DNA of 64,000 bases, from contig LR594585.1 in NCBI GenBank assembly GCA_901538445.1, positions 491,668-555,667 on the forward strand, in the 5' to 3' direction. Under the pieces are notes generated by a model, which had not been told where the DNA came from, made no database searches, and saw only the letters and a list, made by a program, of their open reading frames with translations. Positions within the stretch are counted from its first letter, which is position 1. Every line of letters begins with the position of its first letter. Made by a program: the position numbers and the translations under genes. Below, one piece after another: positions 15,718-25,700 of this stretch. The stretch comes from Gemmataceae bacterium. GTDB taxonomy: Bacteria; Planctomycetota; Planctomycetia; Gemmatales; Gemmataceae.

Positions 15718-18700
15718 ATGGTCGTGCCCGCCCGCCTTGCACCGCGCCCGACCCGACTCGCGGTCACCGAACTCGAGCCTCGTGAACTCCTTACTGCCGG
15801 GGTGCTGACCGCCTGGCTGAGCCCCGAAGCGGTCCTGCACGTCGCCGGGACGGCGGGGACCGACCGGATCGCGGTGACCCGGGACGGCGGGCGGGTGGCC
15901 GTCGAGGGGATCGACATCGCGACGCCGGGTGGTTCCGTCCCGAGCGTTGCCGCGGACGCCGTGGCCGGGGTCCGGATCGACGCCGGGGCCGGGGACGACG
16001 AGATCGCGCTGCCCGGCGGGTGGGCGGTGCCCGTGGACCTGGCCCCGGCCGCCGGGCGGGACCTGCTCACCGTGCCCGGCCGGGCTCCGGTCGCGCTGGA
16101 ACTCGACACCCAGGCGACCGTCGCCCCCGACGGCAGACAGGTGCTGCTCTCGGCCGCCGGCCGCCTGTTCGTGGACGGGGTCCAGGAGGCCGGGTTCGCC
16201 CGCTCGTACCGGCTGGAGGGCGGCCGCCTCGTCGTGACGATGCTCGACGCCAGTGACTACCTCGTGCCGGCGGGCCGGCCGTGGCAGTACCTCGGGACCG
16301 ACGTGGTCTCGACCGCGGTCGCGGGCGGGGCGGTGCTCACCCTCGACGCCGCCGGGGTGGTCCGGGCGGACGGGGCATGGGTCGCGGCCGGGAAGGCGGC
16401 GGTTTGGGCCGACCCCGCCGGGCGCGTGTACCTGCTCGACCGGACCGGTGACCTGCACCGGGCCGGCGGCCTCGGTGCCACCTGGGAGCTTCTCGGGCGC
16501 AAGACCGCCGGGGTCACCACTCCCAACGGCGAGTTCGCCCTGTACGGTACGACCTTCCTGTGGAGTCAGGGGACCTCGGCCCGGGCACTCGGAACGCTCA
16601 CCGACGCGGTCCGCTCGATCGAGGCCGTACCCGAGGGGTCGCTCGTCCGCGTCGGCTCGGCCGCCTACTTCGCCCGGCCCGGGGCCGACACGCTGCAACT
16701 CCTCGGGACCTCGATCAGCAAACTGCTCCGCGGCCCCGACGGGTCGTGGTACGCGCGCGACTCGTCCGCCACCTCGACCCAGTTGCTCGTGAACGGCAGC
16801 CTCTTGCGCGCAGGCGTTCAGAACTTCTGGTTCGACGCGCAGGGCCGCCTCCTGGTCGTCGACGCCAACGGGGTGCTGACCCGGTCGGGGGGAGCGTCGG
16901 GGGCGGGCGGGTGGACAAGTTTCGGAACGTTCGCGGGCCTGAGCCGGGCCGACGGCACCGCGTGGAGCACCGGGACCGGGTTCGGCGCTCCCACCTGGAT
17001 CACCCAGCCCGAAACCGGAGCGTGGACGGCGCTCACCAAGGCGGGGAGCACGTACGGGTACGTCACGAGCGCCGGGGACAGTGGAACCGTACCGGGTGCC
17101 GGGAGCGCAGTGCGGTCGCTCAATCCTTATGCGGGTGGATGGCTATCGTGGTTGGCCGATAATTCGGTGCAGTTCGTCGCCGACATCACTCGCGGGGTCA
17201 ATGGCCCGGTGCTCGCGGTGAATGTGGCGACTGCACCGAGCGTCGGGGGCGGAACGGTGCAGTACGCCGCGTCCAGTGCTCTTTTCGCGCCGGTCGTGAC
17301 GCTCGCGACTCCGACCGCCGGGGGGGCCCTCGTCCGCGGCCCGGGCGGCCGCCTGTTCCTCATCCCGAAGGGCACGACCGACGTCGTGGAAGTCGCCCCC
17401 GCCGGGCCGACGCTGCTGGCCACGTTCGACGTTGCGGGCGGGGTCGTGGCCCAGTTCGCGAGCGGCGCGGCCTACTTCTCCCCGGACTACCGGAACCTCG
17501 CCGGCGGCGGGGCCACCCGCCTCGTGTACACCGGCACCGCCCGCCTCCAGGAACTCGCCCCGTACCAGAGCGGGTACCTGGCGCGGTTCGCCGACGGCGG
17601 GCTGTTCTACACCCCGGACCCCGCCACGGGCCTCCGCGAGGTCCCCGTCGCGACCGGCGTCTCGTTCTTCCGCGAACTCCCCGGCGGGCTCTCGGTCAAC
17701 AACTCGCAGACCGCCGACCTCCGCCTCCAGCCGTTCGGTACGTTCCTCTTGGCCGCCGGCGGGAAGGTGTACCACCTCGCCCCCGCCGGCGGGGCGACGC
17801 TGGTGTTCGACGGGCCGCAGAGGCTCGTGGCCGCGGCCGCGTTCCGGGGCGGGGTGCTCTCCGTGTTCTCCGACGGCCGCCTGTTCTACACGAACGACCC
17901 GACCACCGGCCTCGCGAAGTGGCTGGTCAGGACCGGGGTGCCCGCGGTCGGGGTGGTGCTCCCGGCCTCGTACGTCGCGGTCGATAGCTCCCCGGTCGGC
18001 GGGGTTCTCACCACGTTCGCGGAAGGCACCCCGTACCTCTTCCGCGACGGGAACCCGGTCCCGGTGCCGGCGTCGAGCGTCGAGCGCTTCCGGGGCACCG
18101 CGGGTGCGTTCACCATTTCGCAGTCCCAGCAACTCGGCCCACTGGGCACGATGCCGGTGGGCGAAGCGTCGGGGTTGCAGACGGTAGTCACGGCCCCGTC
18201 GGGCGAGTACCGACTTTCGGCGGTGGCCGCGATCAAGGACGTGCAGGCGTTCCGCGGCGGGTTGCTCGTCCTGTTCGCCGGCGGCGAGTTGCACTACGCC
18301 CCCGACCCGACCGCGGGCCTGACCGGGCTCGTGGTCGCCTCGGGAGTCACGTCGTTCGCGTCCACCGGGGAGGGCTTCGTGACCGACGGCGAGGCCCGCG
18401 GGTTCGCGACGGCACGGGGCACCCTGTTCACGGCCGCGGACGGGGTCACCTACGCGGTCGCCGGCGGCCCGGCGGTGCCGGTCCACGCCGGCCCGAACCG
18501 CCTCGCGGGGGCGACCGACGCAGCGGACGGGGCAATCGTGGTTCGCTTTCAGAACCAGCGGACGTACCTGAGCGCGACCCCGGCGGACCCGCTCGACGCG
18601 GTGTTTCTGGGTGCCAGGCTCGTGAAACTCGTCGAGCGGCCCGAGGGTTGGTTCGCCCTCGAGGACAACGGGACCCTCCGCGTGAACGGCACGACGCGGT

Positions 18701-21700
18701 GGACCGGGGTGCGGGACGTCTCGTTCGACGCCGCGGGCCGCATGGTTCGGTTCGACGCCGACGGCCTGATCGCCCGGTCGGCCGGCGACCCGCTGGCGGG
18801 CGAGTGGAGGACGCTCGGCCGGAGCGCGACCAAGGCGCTGGCCGCCTCGGACGGCACGTGGTTCGTCCTGCAACCGGACGGCAGCGTCCTGGTGGACGGT
18901 GAGCCCCTCCTGACGGCCGTCCCCCGCAACGGCAACGCGGCCCGAAACTCGGCCGAGGGGTCCGCCGTGCCCGGCGGGGTCCGCGAGATCTGGCTCGGGA
19001 CGGACGACCGCCTGTTCCGCGTGGACGCGGCGACCCGCGTGCTGTACCGGTCCGTCGAACCGCTCGGCCGCGGGGGGTGGGAGACAGTCGGGGCGGACGT
19101 GGTCAAGTACGCCCGCTTGCCCGAGGCCGGGTGGCTGACCCTCTCGACCGGCGGGCGTCTGGCGGCGGTCGGGGCGGACGTCGCCACCGGGGTCCGGGAC
19201 TTCGCGCTCGACGCGGCCGGGCGGCTTCTCCGCCTGGGGGACGACGGGCGGTTGCTGCGGACCGCCGGCGCGTATGCGCCCGGCACCGCCCCGGTGTGGG
19301 AGTTCGTGGCCGGCGGGGCGGCCGGGTTCGCGCTCGGGGTCGACGGCCGGTCGCTCCGCCTGGACGAGGAGGTCCGGCTCGACGCGGGCACGCTGCGGGT
19401 CACCGGCGGCCTCACCGCCGACGCCGTCACCGTTGCCGCGGGCGGATACTACACGGTCACGGTCAACGGGCGGCGGTCGGCCCCGATCGCGGCGGCACTC
19501 GTGCGCGGCGTGGAGGTCGCCACCGGGGGCGGGGCCGACGCGGTCGACCTGACGGGCCTCGCCGGCATGTACGCCCCCCTGACGAACTTCGGCATCCGGG
19601 TCGACGCCGGGGCCGGCGACGACACCGTCACCGGGTCCGAGCGGGCGGACGTGCTCATCGGGGGCGAGGGGAACGACACGCTCCGGGGCGGCACGGGCGA
19701 CGACACGCTGGTCGGCGGGAGCGGCAACGACACGCTCAGCGGCGGCTCGGGTAAAGACGTGCTGGTCGGCGGGGACGGGGACGACACCCTGTCCGGCGAG
19801 GCCGACGACGACCAGATCGACGGCGGGACCGGGGACGACGTCATCTTTGGGGGCGACGGGGCCGACGCCGTCCTGGGCGGGGCCGGGAACGACACGATCG
19901 ACGCCGGGGCCGGCGACGACCGCGTCGACGCGGGTGTCGGGCACGACAAGGTAACGGCCGGGGCCGGCCGGGACAGCGTCACACTCGGCGACGGCAACGA
20001 CTGGGCCGACGGTGGGGACGGCGACGATGCGATCGCGGGCGGGAACGGGAACGACCGCATCCTCGGCGGGAACGGGAGCGATTCCCTGTACGGGGGGTCC
20101 GGCACCGTGATCGGGAGCTACGGCAACGACGGGAACGACACCCTGTACGGCGGGGCCGGGAAAGACCGGTTGGACGGGGGTTCGGGGAACGATACGCTCT
20201 ACGGCCAGGACGGCGACGACTACCTGCTCGGCCAGGACGGCGACGACCGGCTCGAGGGCGGGGCCGGGAGCGACGCGCTGCTCGGGAGCTTCGGGGACGA
20301 CGTGCTGCTCGGCGGGGACGGCAACGATGTCCTCTCCGCCGGGTTCACCGGGTCCGACCTGCTCGACCCGGACCGCGGCCAGAGCAACGGGGACGACATC
20401 TACTTCGTCGAGAGCATGGGTCGGATCGAGGTCCGGCCCGAGTTCCACTGGGTGCGGCGGTCGAACGGGGGCGTCGTCCAGGTCCGCGAAGCCAACCCCG
20501 GGCGCGACACCCTGTACTACGGCGCGACCTACGGGTCGAATGGCCTGCCGACCACGGCCGGGGCGGTCCGGGTGGACCTCGACGGCGACTTCTTCAGCAA
20601 GGTGGGCGACGTGTTCGCCGGCATCGGGAAGGGGCTGCTCGACATCGGCCTCGGCGGGTTCGCGCTCGACCCGGTGTCCACGTTCGTCCTCGGAGACCAG
20701 TGGGACGACTACGCCGCGATCGGGGCGAAGGTCGGGGTCGCGGTCGCCGCGGCGTACGTCACCGCGGGGTCGTCGATCTACGTCACGGTCGCCGCCCAGG
20801 TCGCGGTGAACCTCGCCACGCAGGGCGTGGACATGGCCCTGACCGGGGCGGACTTCTCCTGGACCTCGCTGGCCGGGTCCGCGGTCGGCGGAGCGGCCGG
20901 TGCGCTCGGCGGGTTTGCGGGGAGTTCGCTCGCCTCGCTGGCCGGGTCCTCGGTGGCCTCGACCGTGTGGGCGTCGCTCGGGACCCAGGTGCTGAGCGGG
21001 CTGGCGGGGTCGGTCGCCACGTCGATCGTGACCGGGAGCGGGATCGACTGGGCCGGCCTGGCGGGGAGCGCGGCGAGCGGCATGTTCGCCGGCCTGGTCG
21101 GCGGGTCGTCCACGGGTTTCAGTGCGGGGGCCGTCGGTACGAAGGTCGGGAGCCAGTTGGCGTCGTGGCTCGTGACCTCGGCCCTGAGCAACGACTGGAA
21201 CGGCTACGCCCTCGGTCGCGGGTTGGGTACGACGGTAGCCGTCTCCGCCGGGATGGAAGTGGCAAAGGAAGTCGACAAGCTCGCATCGGTGGTCGCCGAC
21301 GCGGTCGGCGACCTCTTCACCTCTCCGTCACCTCCCTCCGGCTTAAGCGCGGATGTGCTCGCACTGATGAACGGCGTCAGGGACGCCCAACTCGACCAGC
21401 CGCGAGAAATTCGGGTTGCCGCGGGCGACGGGTTCAGCCCGCGAGAATTGATCGAGAGGCTGTTGCTCGGCCCGAGCCCCACCCCCACCCCGTGGGAGCC
21501 GCCGAGTCCCACCCCAACGCCCGAACCGAGCGCCGATCCCAGCCCCACACCAACGCCCGCGTTCGTGATTCCGCGATCGGAGGACGATTTGGAGACCCGG
21601 CGGTACCGCGACGCCCTCCTGGCAGAGGTTGTGGGTATAACCCCCCGCGAAGCACTTGAAATGGCACGACAGTGGCGGAAGGAGCAGTTACTAAACCAGC

Positions 21701-21768
21701 TGTTCGTGCCGTCGCCGACCCCGACGCCGAAGCCTTCGGACCTTCAAAAATGGTCCGACTTGAACTGA
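15718..21768 (+). CDS. Giant secreted RTX-type calcium-binding repeat protein (2016 aa)
   Basis: I chose ATG 15718 because CCGGAG precedes it and the family start (basic residues, then TELEPRELLTAGVL) follows; planctomycete extracellular giants often begin with such an LExRxLL motif. Residues ~90-1290 are beta-rich repeats of about 40-60 residues with recurring GGVLSVFSDGRLFYTNDP-like blocks, which suggest a propeller. Residues ~1298-1540 are RTX nonapeptides (GGxGxDxLxGG, about 25 copies) that fold with calcium. Then comes a Gly/Ala/Ser-rich zipper region (~1660-1860), as in colicin-like or pore-type segments, and a Pro-Thr-Ser linker with PSPTPTP repeats. Likely role: cell-surface adhesin or secreted matrix protein. 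Export route is unknown. Confidence 0.85.
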   Translation: MVVPARLAPRPTRLAVTELEPRELLTAGVLTAWLSPEAVLHVAGTAGTDRIAVTRDGGRVAVEGIDIATPGGSVPSVAADAVAGVRIDAGAGDDEIALPGGWAVPVDLAPAAGRDLLTVPGRAPVALELDTQATVAPDGRQVLLSAAGRLFVDGVQEAGFARSYRLEGGRLVVTMLDASDYLVPAGRPWQYLGTDVVSTAVAGGAVLTLDAAGVVRADGAWVAAGKAAVWADPAGRVYLLDRTGDLHRAGGLGATWELLGRKTAGVTTPNGEFALYGTTFLWSQGTSARALGTLTDAVRSIEAVPEGSLVRVGSAAYFARPGADTLQLLGTSISKLLRGPDGSWYARDSSATSTQLLVNGSLLRAGVQNFWFDAQGRLLVVDANGVLTRSGGASGAGGWTSFGTFAGLSRADGTAWSTGTGFGAPTWITQPETGAWTALTKAGSTYGYVTSAGDSGTVPGAGSAVRSLNPYAGGWLSWLADNSVQFVADITRGVNGPVLAVNVATAPSVGGGTVQYAASSALFAPVVTLATPTAGGALVRGPGGRLFLIPKGTTDVVEVAPAGPTLLATFDVAGGVVAQFASGAAYFSPDYRNLAGGGATRLVYTGTARLQELAPYQSGYLARFADGGLFYTPDPATGLREVPVATGVSFFRELPGGLSVNNSQTADLRLQPFGTFLLAAGGKVYHLAPAGGATLVFDGPQRLVAAAAFRGGVLSVFSDGRLFYTNDPTTGLAKWLVRTGVPAVGVVLPASYVAVDSSPVGGVLTTFAEGTPYLFRDGNPVPVPASSVERFRGTAGAFTISQSQQLGPLGTMPVGEASGLQTVVTAPSGEYRLSAVAAIKDVQAFRGGLLVLFAGGELHYAPDPTAGLTGLVVASGVTSFASTGEGFVTDGEARGFATARGTLFTAADGVTYAVAGGPAVPVHAGPNRLAGATDAADGAIVVRFQNQRTYLSATPADPLDAVFLGARLVKLVERPEGWFALEDNGTLRVNGTTRWTGVRDVSFDAAGRMVRFDADGLIARSAGDPLAGEWRTLGRSATKALAASDGTWFVLQPDGSVLVDGEPLLTAVPRNGNAARNSAEGSAVPGGVREIWLGTDDRLFRVDAATRVLYRSVEPLGRGGWETVGADVVKYARLPEAGWLTLSTGGRLAAVGADVATGVRDFALDAAGRLLRLGDDGRLLRTAGAYAPGTAPVWEFVAGGAAGFALGVDGRSLRLDEEVRLDAGTLRVTGGLTADAVTVAAGGYYTVTVNGRRSAPIAAALVRGVEVATGGGADAVDLTGLAGMYAPLTNFGIRVDAGAGDDTVTGSERADVLIGGEGNDTLRGGTGDDTLVGGSGNDTLSGGSGKDVLVGGDGDDTLSGEADDDQIDGGTGDDVIFGGDGADAVLGGAGNDTIDAGAGDDRVDAGVGHDKVTAGAGRDSVTLGDGNDWADGGDGDDAIAGGNGNDRILGGNGSDSLYGGSGTVIGSYGNDGNDTLYGGAGKDRLDGGSGNDTLYGQDGDDYLLGQDGDDRLEGGAGSDALLGSFGDDVLLGGDGNDVLSAGFTGSDLLDPDRGQSNGDDIYFVESMGRIEVRPEFHWVRRSNGGVVQVREANPGRDTLYYGATYGSNGLPTTAGAVRVDLDGDFFSKVGDVFAGIGKGLLDIGLGGFALDPVSTFVLGDQWDDYAAIGAKVGVAVAAAYVTAGSSIYVTVAAQVAVNLATQGVDMALTGADFSWTSLAGSAVGGAAGALGGFAGSSLASLAGSSVASTVWASLGTQVLSGLAGSVATSIVTGSGIDWAGLAGSAASGMFAGLVGGSSTGFSAGAVGTKVGSQLASWLVTSALSNDWNGYALGRGLGTTVAVSAGMEVAKEVDKLASVVADAVGDLFTSPSPPSGLSADVLALMNGVRDAQLDQPREIRVAAGDGFSPRELIERLLLGPSPTPTPWEPPSPTPTPEPSADPSPTPTPAFVIPRSEDDLETRRYRDALLAEVVGITPREALEMARQWRKEQLLNQLFVPSPTPTPKPSDLQKWSDLN
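19611..20340 (+). repeat. RTX nonapeptide coding repeats
   Basis: About 25 tandem 27-bp units coding variants of G-G-x-G-x-D-x-L/I-x, for example GGAGNDTIDAGAGDDRVDAG. Units are degenerate in DNA but regular in protein. They form parallel beta-rolls that bind calcium between turns. Their length, some 240 residues, is within the range seen in secreted adhesins and haemolysin-type proteins. Confidence 0.85.
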
Positions 21769-21991
21769 GGAAACCCCACAGGGAATCGTTGAACGGTGGC
21801 GTGGCGTTCGGCGACGGCGGGCTCCGCCTCGGTTGCGGTGCTCCTCGATCGGGCCGGCGTGATCAACCTCGCGGCTGGATCACAGTCGGGACCGGGGTAT
21901 CGCAAACGGCCGGGACGACGCCAGAGATGGAGAGTGGTCGGGCGGCGGGTGGCGGACTATCTTATGACCGCACCCGAGACCCCGAGCCGCC

Positions 21992-22561
21992 ATGGACACG
22001 ACGTCGCCGACGCTCCTCGCCCGGCTCGCCGCCCCCGGTGAGTCCGAGGCGTGGGACCGGTTCACACGGCTGTACACCCCACTCCTGCTCGGATGGGCGG
22101 CGCGGCTCGGCTTTCAGCCGGCCGACGCCGCCGACCTCTCCCAGGACGTGCTCCTCAAGCTGGTCCGTTTGCTCCCCGAGTACCGCCGAGGCGAGGGCCA
22201 GTCGTTCCGCGGGTGGCTGTTCCGGGTGGCCATGAACCAGGCCCGGGACTTCCACCGCCGCCGGGCCACCCGCCCCATGCCGGCCGCCGAGGGGCTGTCG
22301 GGGGTCGCCGACGCCTCGGTCGAGATGACCGAGGCCGAGTACCGCCAGGCCCTCGTCCGCCGCGGGCTCGAACTGATCCGCGGCGACTTCACCGAGGCGA
22401 CGTGGGCGGCGTTCATCGGGGTCATGGTGGACGGCCGGTCCGCCGCCGAGGTCGCGACCGCCCTCGGCGTCTCCGTGAACGTCGTGTACCTCGCGCGGCA
22501 CCGGGTCCTCACCCGGCTCAGGCAGGAACTCGACGGGCTGCTCGACGACGAGCCGGGGTGA
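21992..22561 (+). CDS. ECF-type RNA polymerase sigma factor
   Basis: The protein has 189 residues, a normal ECF length. Region 2 is clear: AWDRFTRLYTPLLLGWAARL, then DAADLSQDVLLKLVRLLPEY and SFRGWLFRVAMNQARDFHRR (core binding and -10 recognition). Region 4 follows at 130-180 with a helix-turn-helix (RSAAEVATALGVSVNVVYLARHRVLTRLRQEL). The WGWA-like first region and ECF subgroup fit planctomycete sigma factors paired with membrane kinases. The kinase gene begins 165 bases downstream, so the two are probably one signalling unit in which the kinase controls the sigma factor. A start at 21992 fits the domain. Confidence 0.93.
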   Translation: MDTTSPTLLARLAAPGESEAWDRFTRLYTPLLLGWAARLGFQPADAADLSQDVLLKLVRLLPEYRRGEGQSFRGWLFRVAMNQARDFHRRRATRPMPAAEGLSGVADASVEMTEAEYRQALVRRGLELIRGDFTEATWAAFIGVMVDGRSAAEVATALGVSVNVVYLARHRVLTRLRQELDGLLDDEPG

Positions 22562-22725
22562 ATCTGCCCGCTACACCTCTCCCGCAGTCCGCGACCGAGA
22601 AAGTGCTTCGGACGTGTGCCCGATTCGGGTACCTTGATCCGGCTGAAAAATCGGAATCGAGACAGTGTGGCCGGGTCCGGTGCGTTACCCCACCGGCACT
22701 CCGCGTCGTGTCCTCGGAGGTCGAG

Positions 22726-25700
22726 ATGCCCGAGTCACCTGAGCGCCCGAACGAGGACACCCTGCGCCGGTTTCTGCTCGGGAGCTTGTCGCCCGGCGAG
22801 GCCGCGCGGGTTGAGGGGTGGCTGGCCGCCGATCCGGACGCGGGCGCGGCCCTCGGCCAAGTGATCGCGGTCGACCCGCTCGCGGCCGCCGTTGCCGTTG
22901 CTGGATCGGTGGCCGATCCGGACGCCGACACGACCCGGACCTCGGACCGGCTGGGGTCCGCGGGGCACCCGACGGCGGCCGTCGCCGTGGACCCGACCCC
23001 GCCCGACGCGCGGCCCGGGCCGCACGGGGAGTGGGGCGGGTACCGGGTGGTGGGCGAGCTCGGCCGCGGCGGGATGGGGGTGGTGTACGAGGCGCTCGAC
23101 GACCGGCTCGGCCGCCGCGTGGCCCTCAAGGTGATGGCCGCGGGCCTGGCCGCCGACCCGACGTCCCGGGAGCGGTTCCTCCGCGAGGCCCGGGCGGTGG
23201 CGGCCGTGGACCACGACAACATCGTGCCGGCGTTCCAGGTCGGGGAGCACGCCGGGGTGCCGTACATCGCCATGCCCCGGCTCGCGGGTTCGACCCTGGC
23301 GGACCGGCTGGCCGGTGGCCCGGTACCGGTCGGGGAGGCGATCGAAATCGCGCGCCAGGTGGCCGCGGGGCTGGCGGCCGCGCACGCCGCGGGGCTCGTC
23401 CACCGGGACGTGAAGCCGAGCAACCTGTGGCTCGAGCACCGCCCGGACGGTTCCTTCCGCCGGGTGCGGCTGCTCGACTTCGGACTCGCGCGGGCCGTGA
23501 CCGCCGACGCCCAGGTCACCCGGCCGAACCAGATCCTGGGTACGCCCGCGTTCATGGCCCCGGAGCAGGGGTGGGGGCGGCCGGTCGACCACCGGGCGGA
23601 CCTGTTCAGTCTCGGGGTCGTACTGTACCGGATGGCCGTCGGGGTCATGCCGTTCCAGGCCCCCGACGCGCTCGCGCTCCTGTCCGTGGTCGCCCTCAAG
23701 GACCCCGTCCGCACGCGGGACGCGAACCCCGCCGTCCCCGCGGCCCTGTCGGACCTCATCATGCGACTCCTGGCCAAGTATCCGGCCCAGCGCCCGGCGA
23801 CGGCCTCAGCCGTGGTCGCGGAGCTGGATCGGATCGCGGCCCGTCTCAGCGACCCGGCCCCGGCACGGGAGCGGCCCCGCCGCCGCGCGGTGGTCGCGCT
23901 CGGGGCGCTCGCGGCCGGCGTGCTCGTGGCGCTCGGGGGCTACGTCGTCATCAAGGTCCGCAACCAGGACGGCACCGAGACCACGCTCAAGGTGCCCGGG
24001 GACACCAAGGTGACCGTGGGGCCGGACGGGACCATCACCGTTGAGCCCCCGAAGGGGACCGACCCGCCCGCGATCCCGCCCGCGCTGACGGAACGCGCGT
24101 CGGCCGAGTGGGTGCTGAAGCGGGGCGGAGGGTTCATGTGCGTGATCCCCTCCGAAGGGGGCCGACGCGTCGATGTCCGCCGGCTGGAGGATCTCCCCGC
24201 CAAGCCGTTCGTCGTTCACACCCTCTGGCTCACCGGCGAGGCCACCGGTCAGCTGACCGACGAGACCGTTGGCAACCTCGGTGGGCTGTCCGGGGTGACG
24301 ACGTTGTTCCTGGACCGGCAGCCGCTGACCGACGTCGGTTGGGAGAAGCTCATTCGCCTCCCGGGGTTTCGCAACCTCGGTGAGCTCGACGCCGCGGACA
24401 CGGCTCTGACCGCTGCCGCAATTCGGACGCTGCCCTCGCTCCCCAACCTCACCGTGTTTTCCACCCGGGTGACGGCGACCCGGGCGGAGGACCTGGCCCC
24501 GCTCAAGGACTGCGTCAAGCTGAAGCGCCTCGCGTTCACCGTCCGCGGGATGCCGGCCGCGGGCTACGCGCACCTGCGTGGTCTGGGGGTCGCCTCCCTG
24601 GGCGTCGGCGGGTCCGGGGCCCCACTCCCCGCGGAGTTGCTCGACGCGGTGGCAAGCATGCCGGGGCTCGCGTTCTTCCACCTCTCGGACTGGGACGCGC
24701 GTGCCGCCGACCCGGGCCGCTTCAAGGGCCTGCGGTACCTCACCCACTTCTGGCTCTCCCAGACGGAACTCGCACCGGGCGGGCTGGCCTCACTCGCCGC
24801 GTGGCCCGCGCTCTGGGAGGTCCGGATCTGGCTCGGCCAGAACGCCGACGCGCACCTCGCGAACCTAGGGAAGGTGCCGAAGCTCCGCACGCTGATGTTC
24901 AACCTGAGTCCGACGGCCACGGACGCCGGGCTCGCCGCACTTCACGGCACCAAGTCACTCACCCTGATCGAGTGCTGGGGGTGCCCGAAGCTGACCGCCG
25001 CCGGCATCCAGAAGCTGTCCGCCGCGGTGCCCGGGTGCCTCATCAAGTCCGACCACGGGGCGTTCAAGGGCGGGACCCGGCTTCCGGACTCGCCGGCCGC
25101 ACCGGACAAGATGGCCCCGCGCCGCAAGGCCGCCGAGTGGGTGTGCGCGTCCGGGGGCAACGTGGTGATCCGACTGGACGACGGGACGGAGCGCGTTGTC
25201 GACAGAGCGGCGGACCTGCCACCGAAGTTCGAACTCGCGCGGTTCGGACTCCGAACGAAGGGCGTGACCGACGAGACACTGATTGGCCACCTGCCGGCGC
25301 TGGCTGAAGCCGTTCACCTCGACTTCTGGTCGTGCCACGAACTCACTGACGCTTCCGTCACACAACTGGCGAAACTACCACGGCTCCAGACCCTCCGGTT
25401 GGTGGGCATGCCGGGGGTCACGGACCGCACCCTCGCTGCCTTCTCCGGGCACCCGGCGCTCGCCCTGCTGGTCCTGTCCGGGAACCGCGTGACCCCGGAC
25501 GGACTGAAACACCTCCGCACGATGAAGTCGCTGGAGCAGCTCTCCCTGGAGCACCTCCCGGTCACAGATGACTGGCTCGCGGAGGTGGCCCCGCTCACCC
25601 AGCTCACGCACCTGGGCCTCGGCCTGACCGCCCCGCCCGGGCGGATCACGGCGGCAGGGGCCTCGCACCTGAAGGGGATGAAGCGGCTCCAAGTGCTGAA

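Noticed and set aside
17143-20448. 1101-residue antisense frame of the RTX gene
   Set aside because: Complementary-strand shadow of the repeat region; no ribosome site or family pattern.
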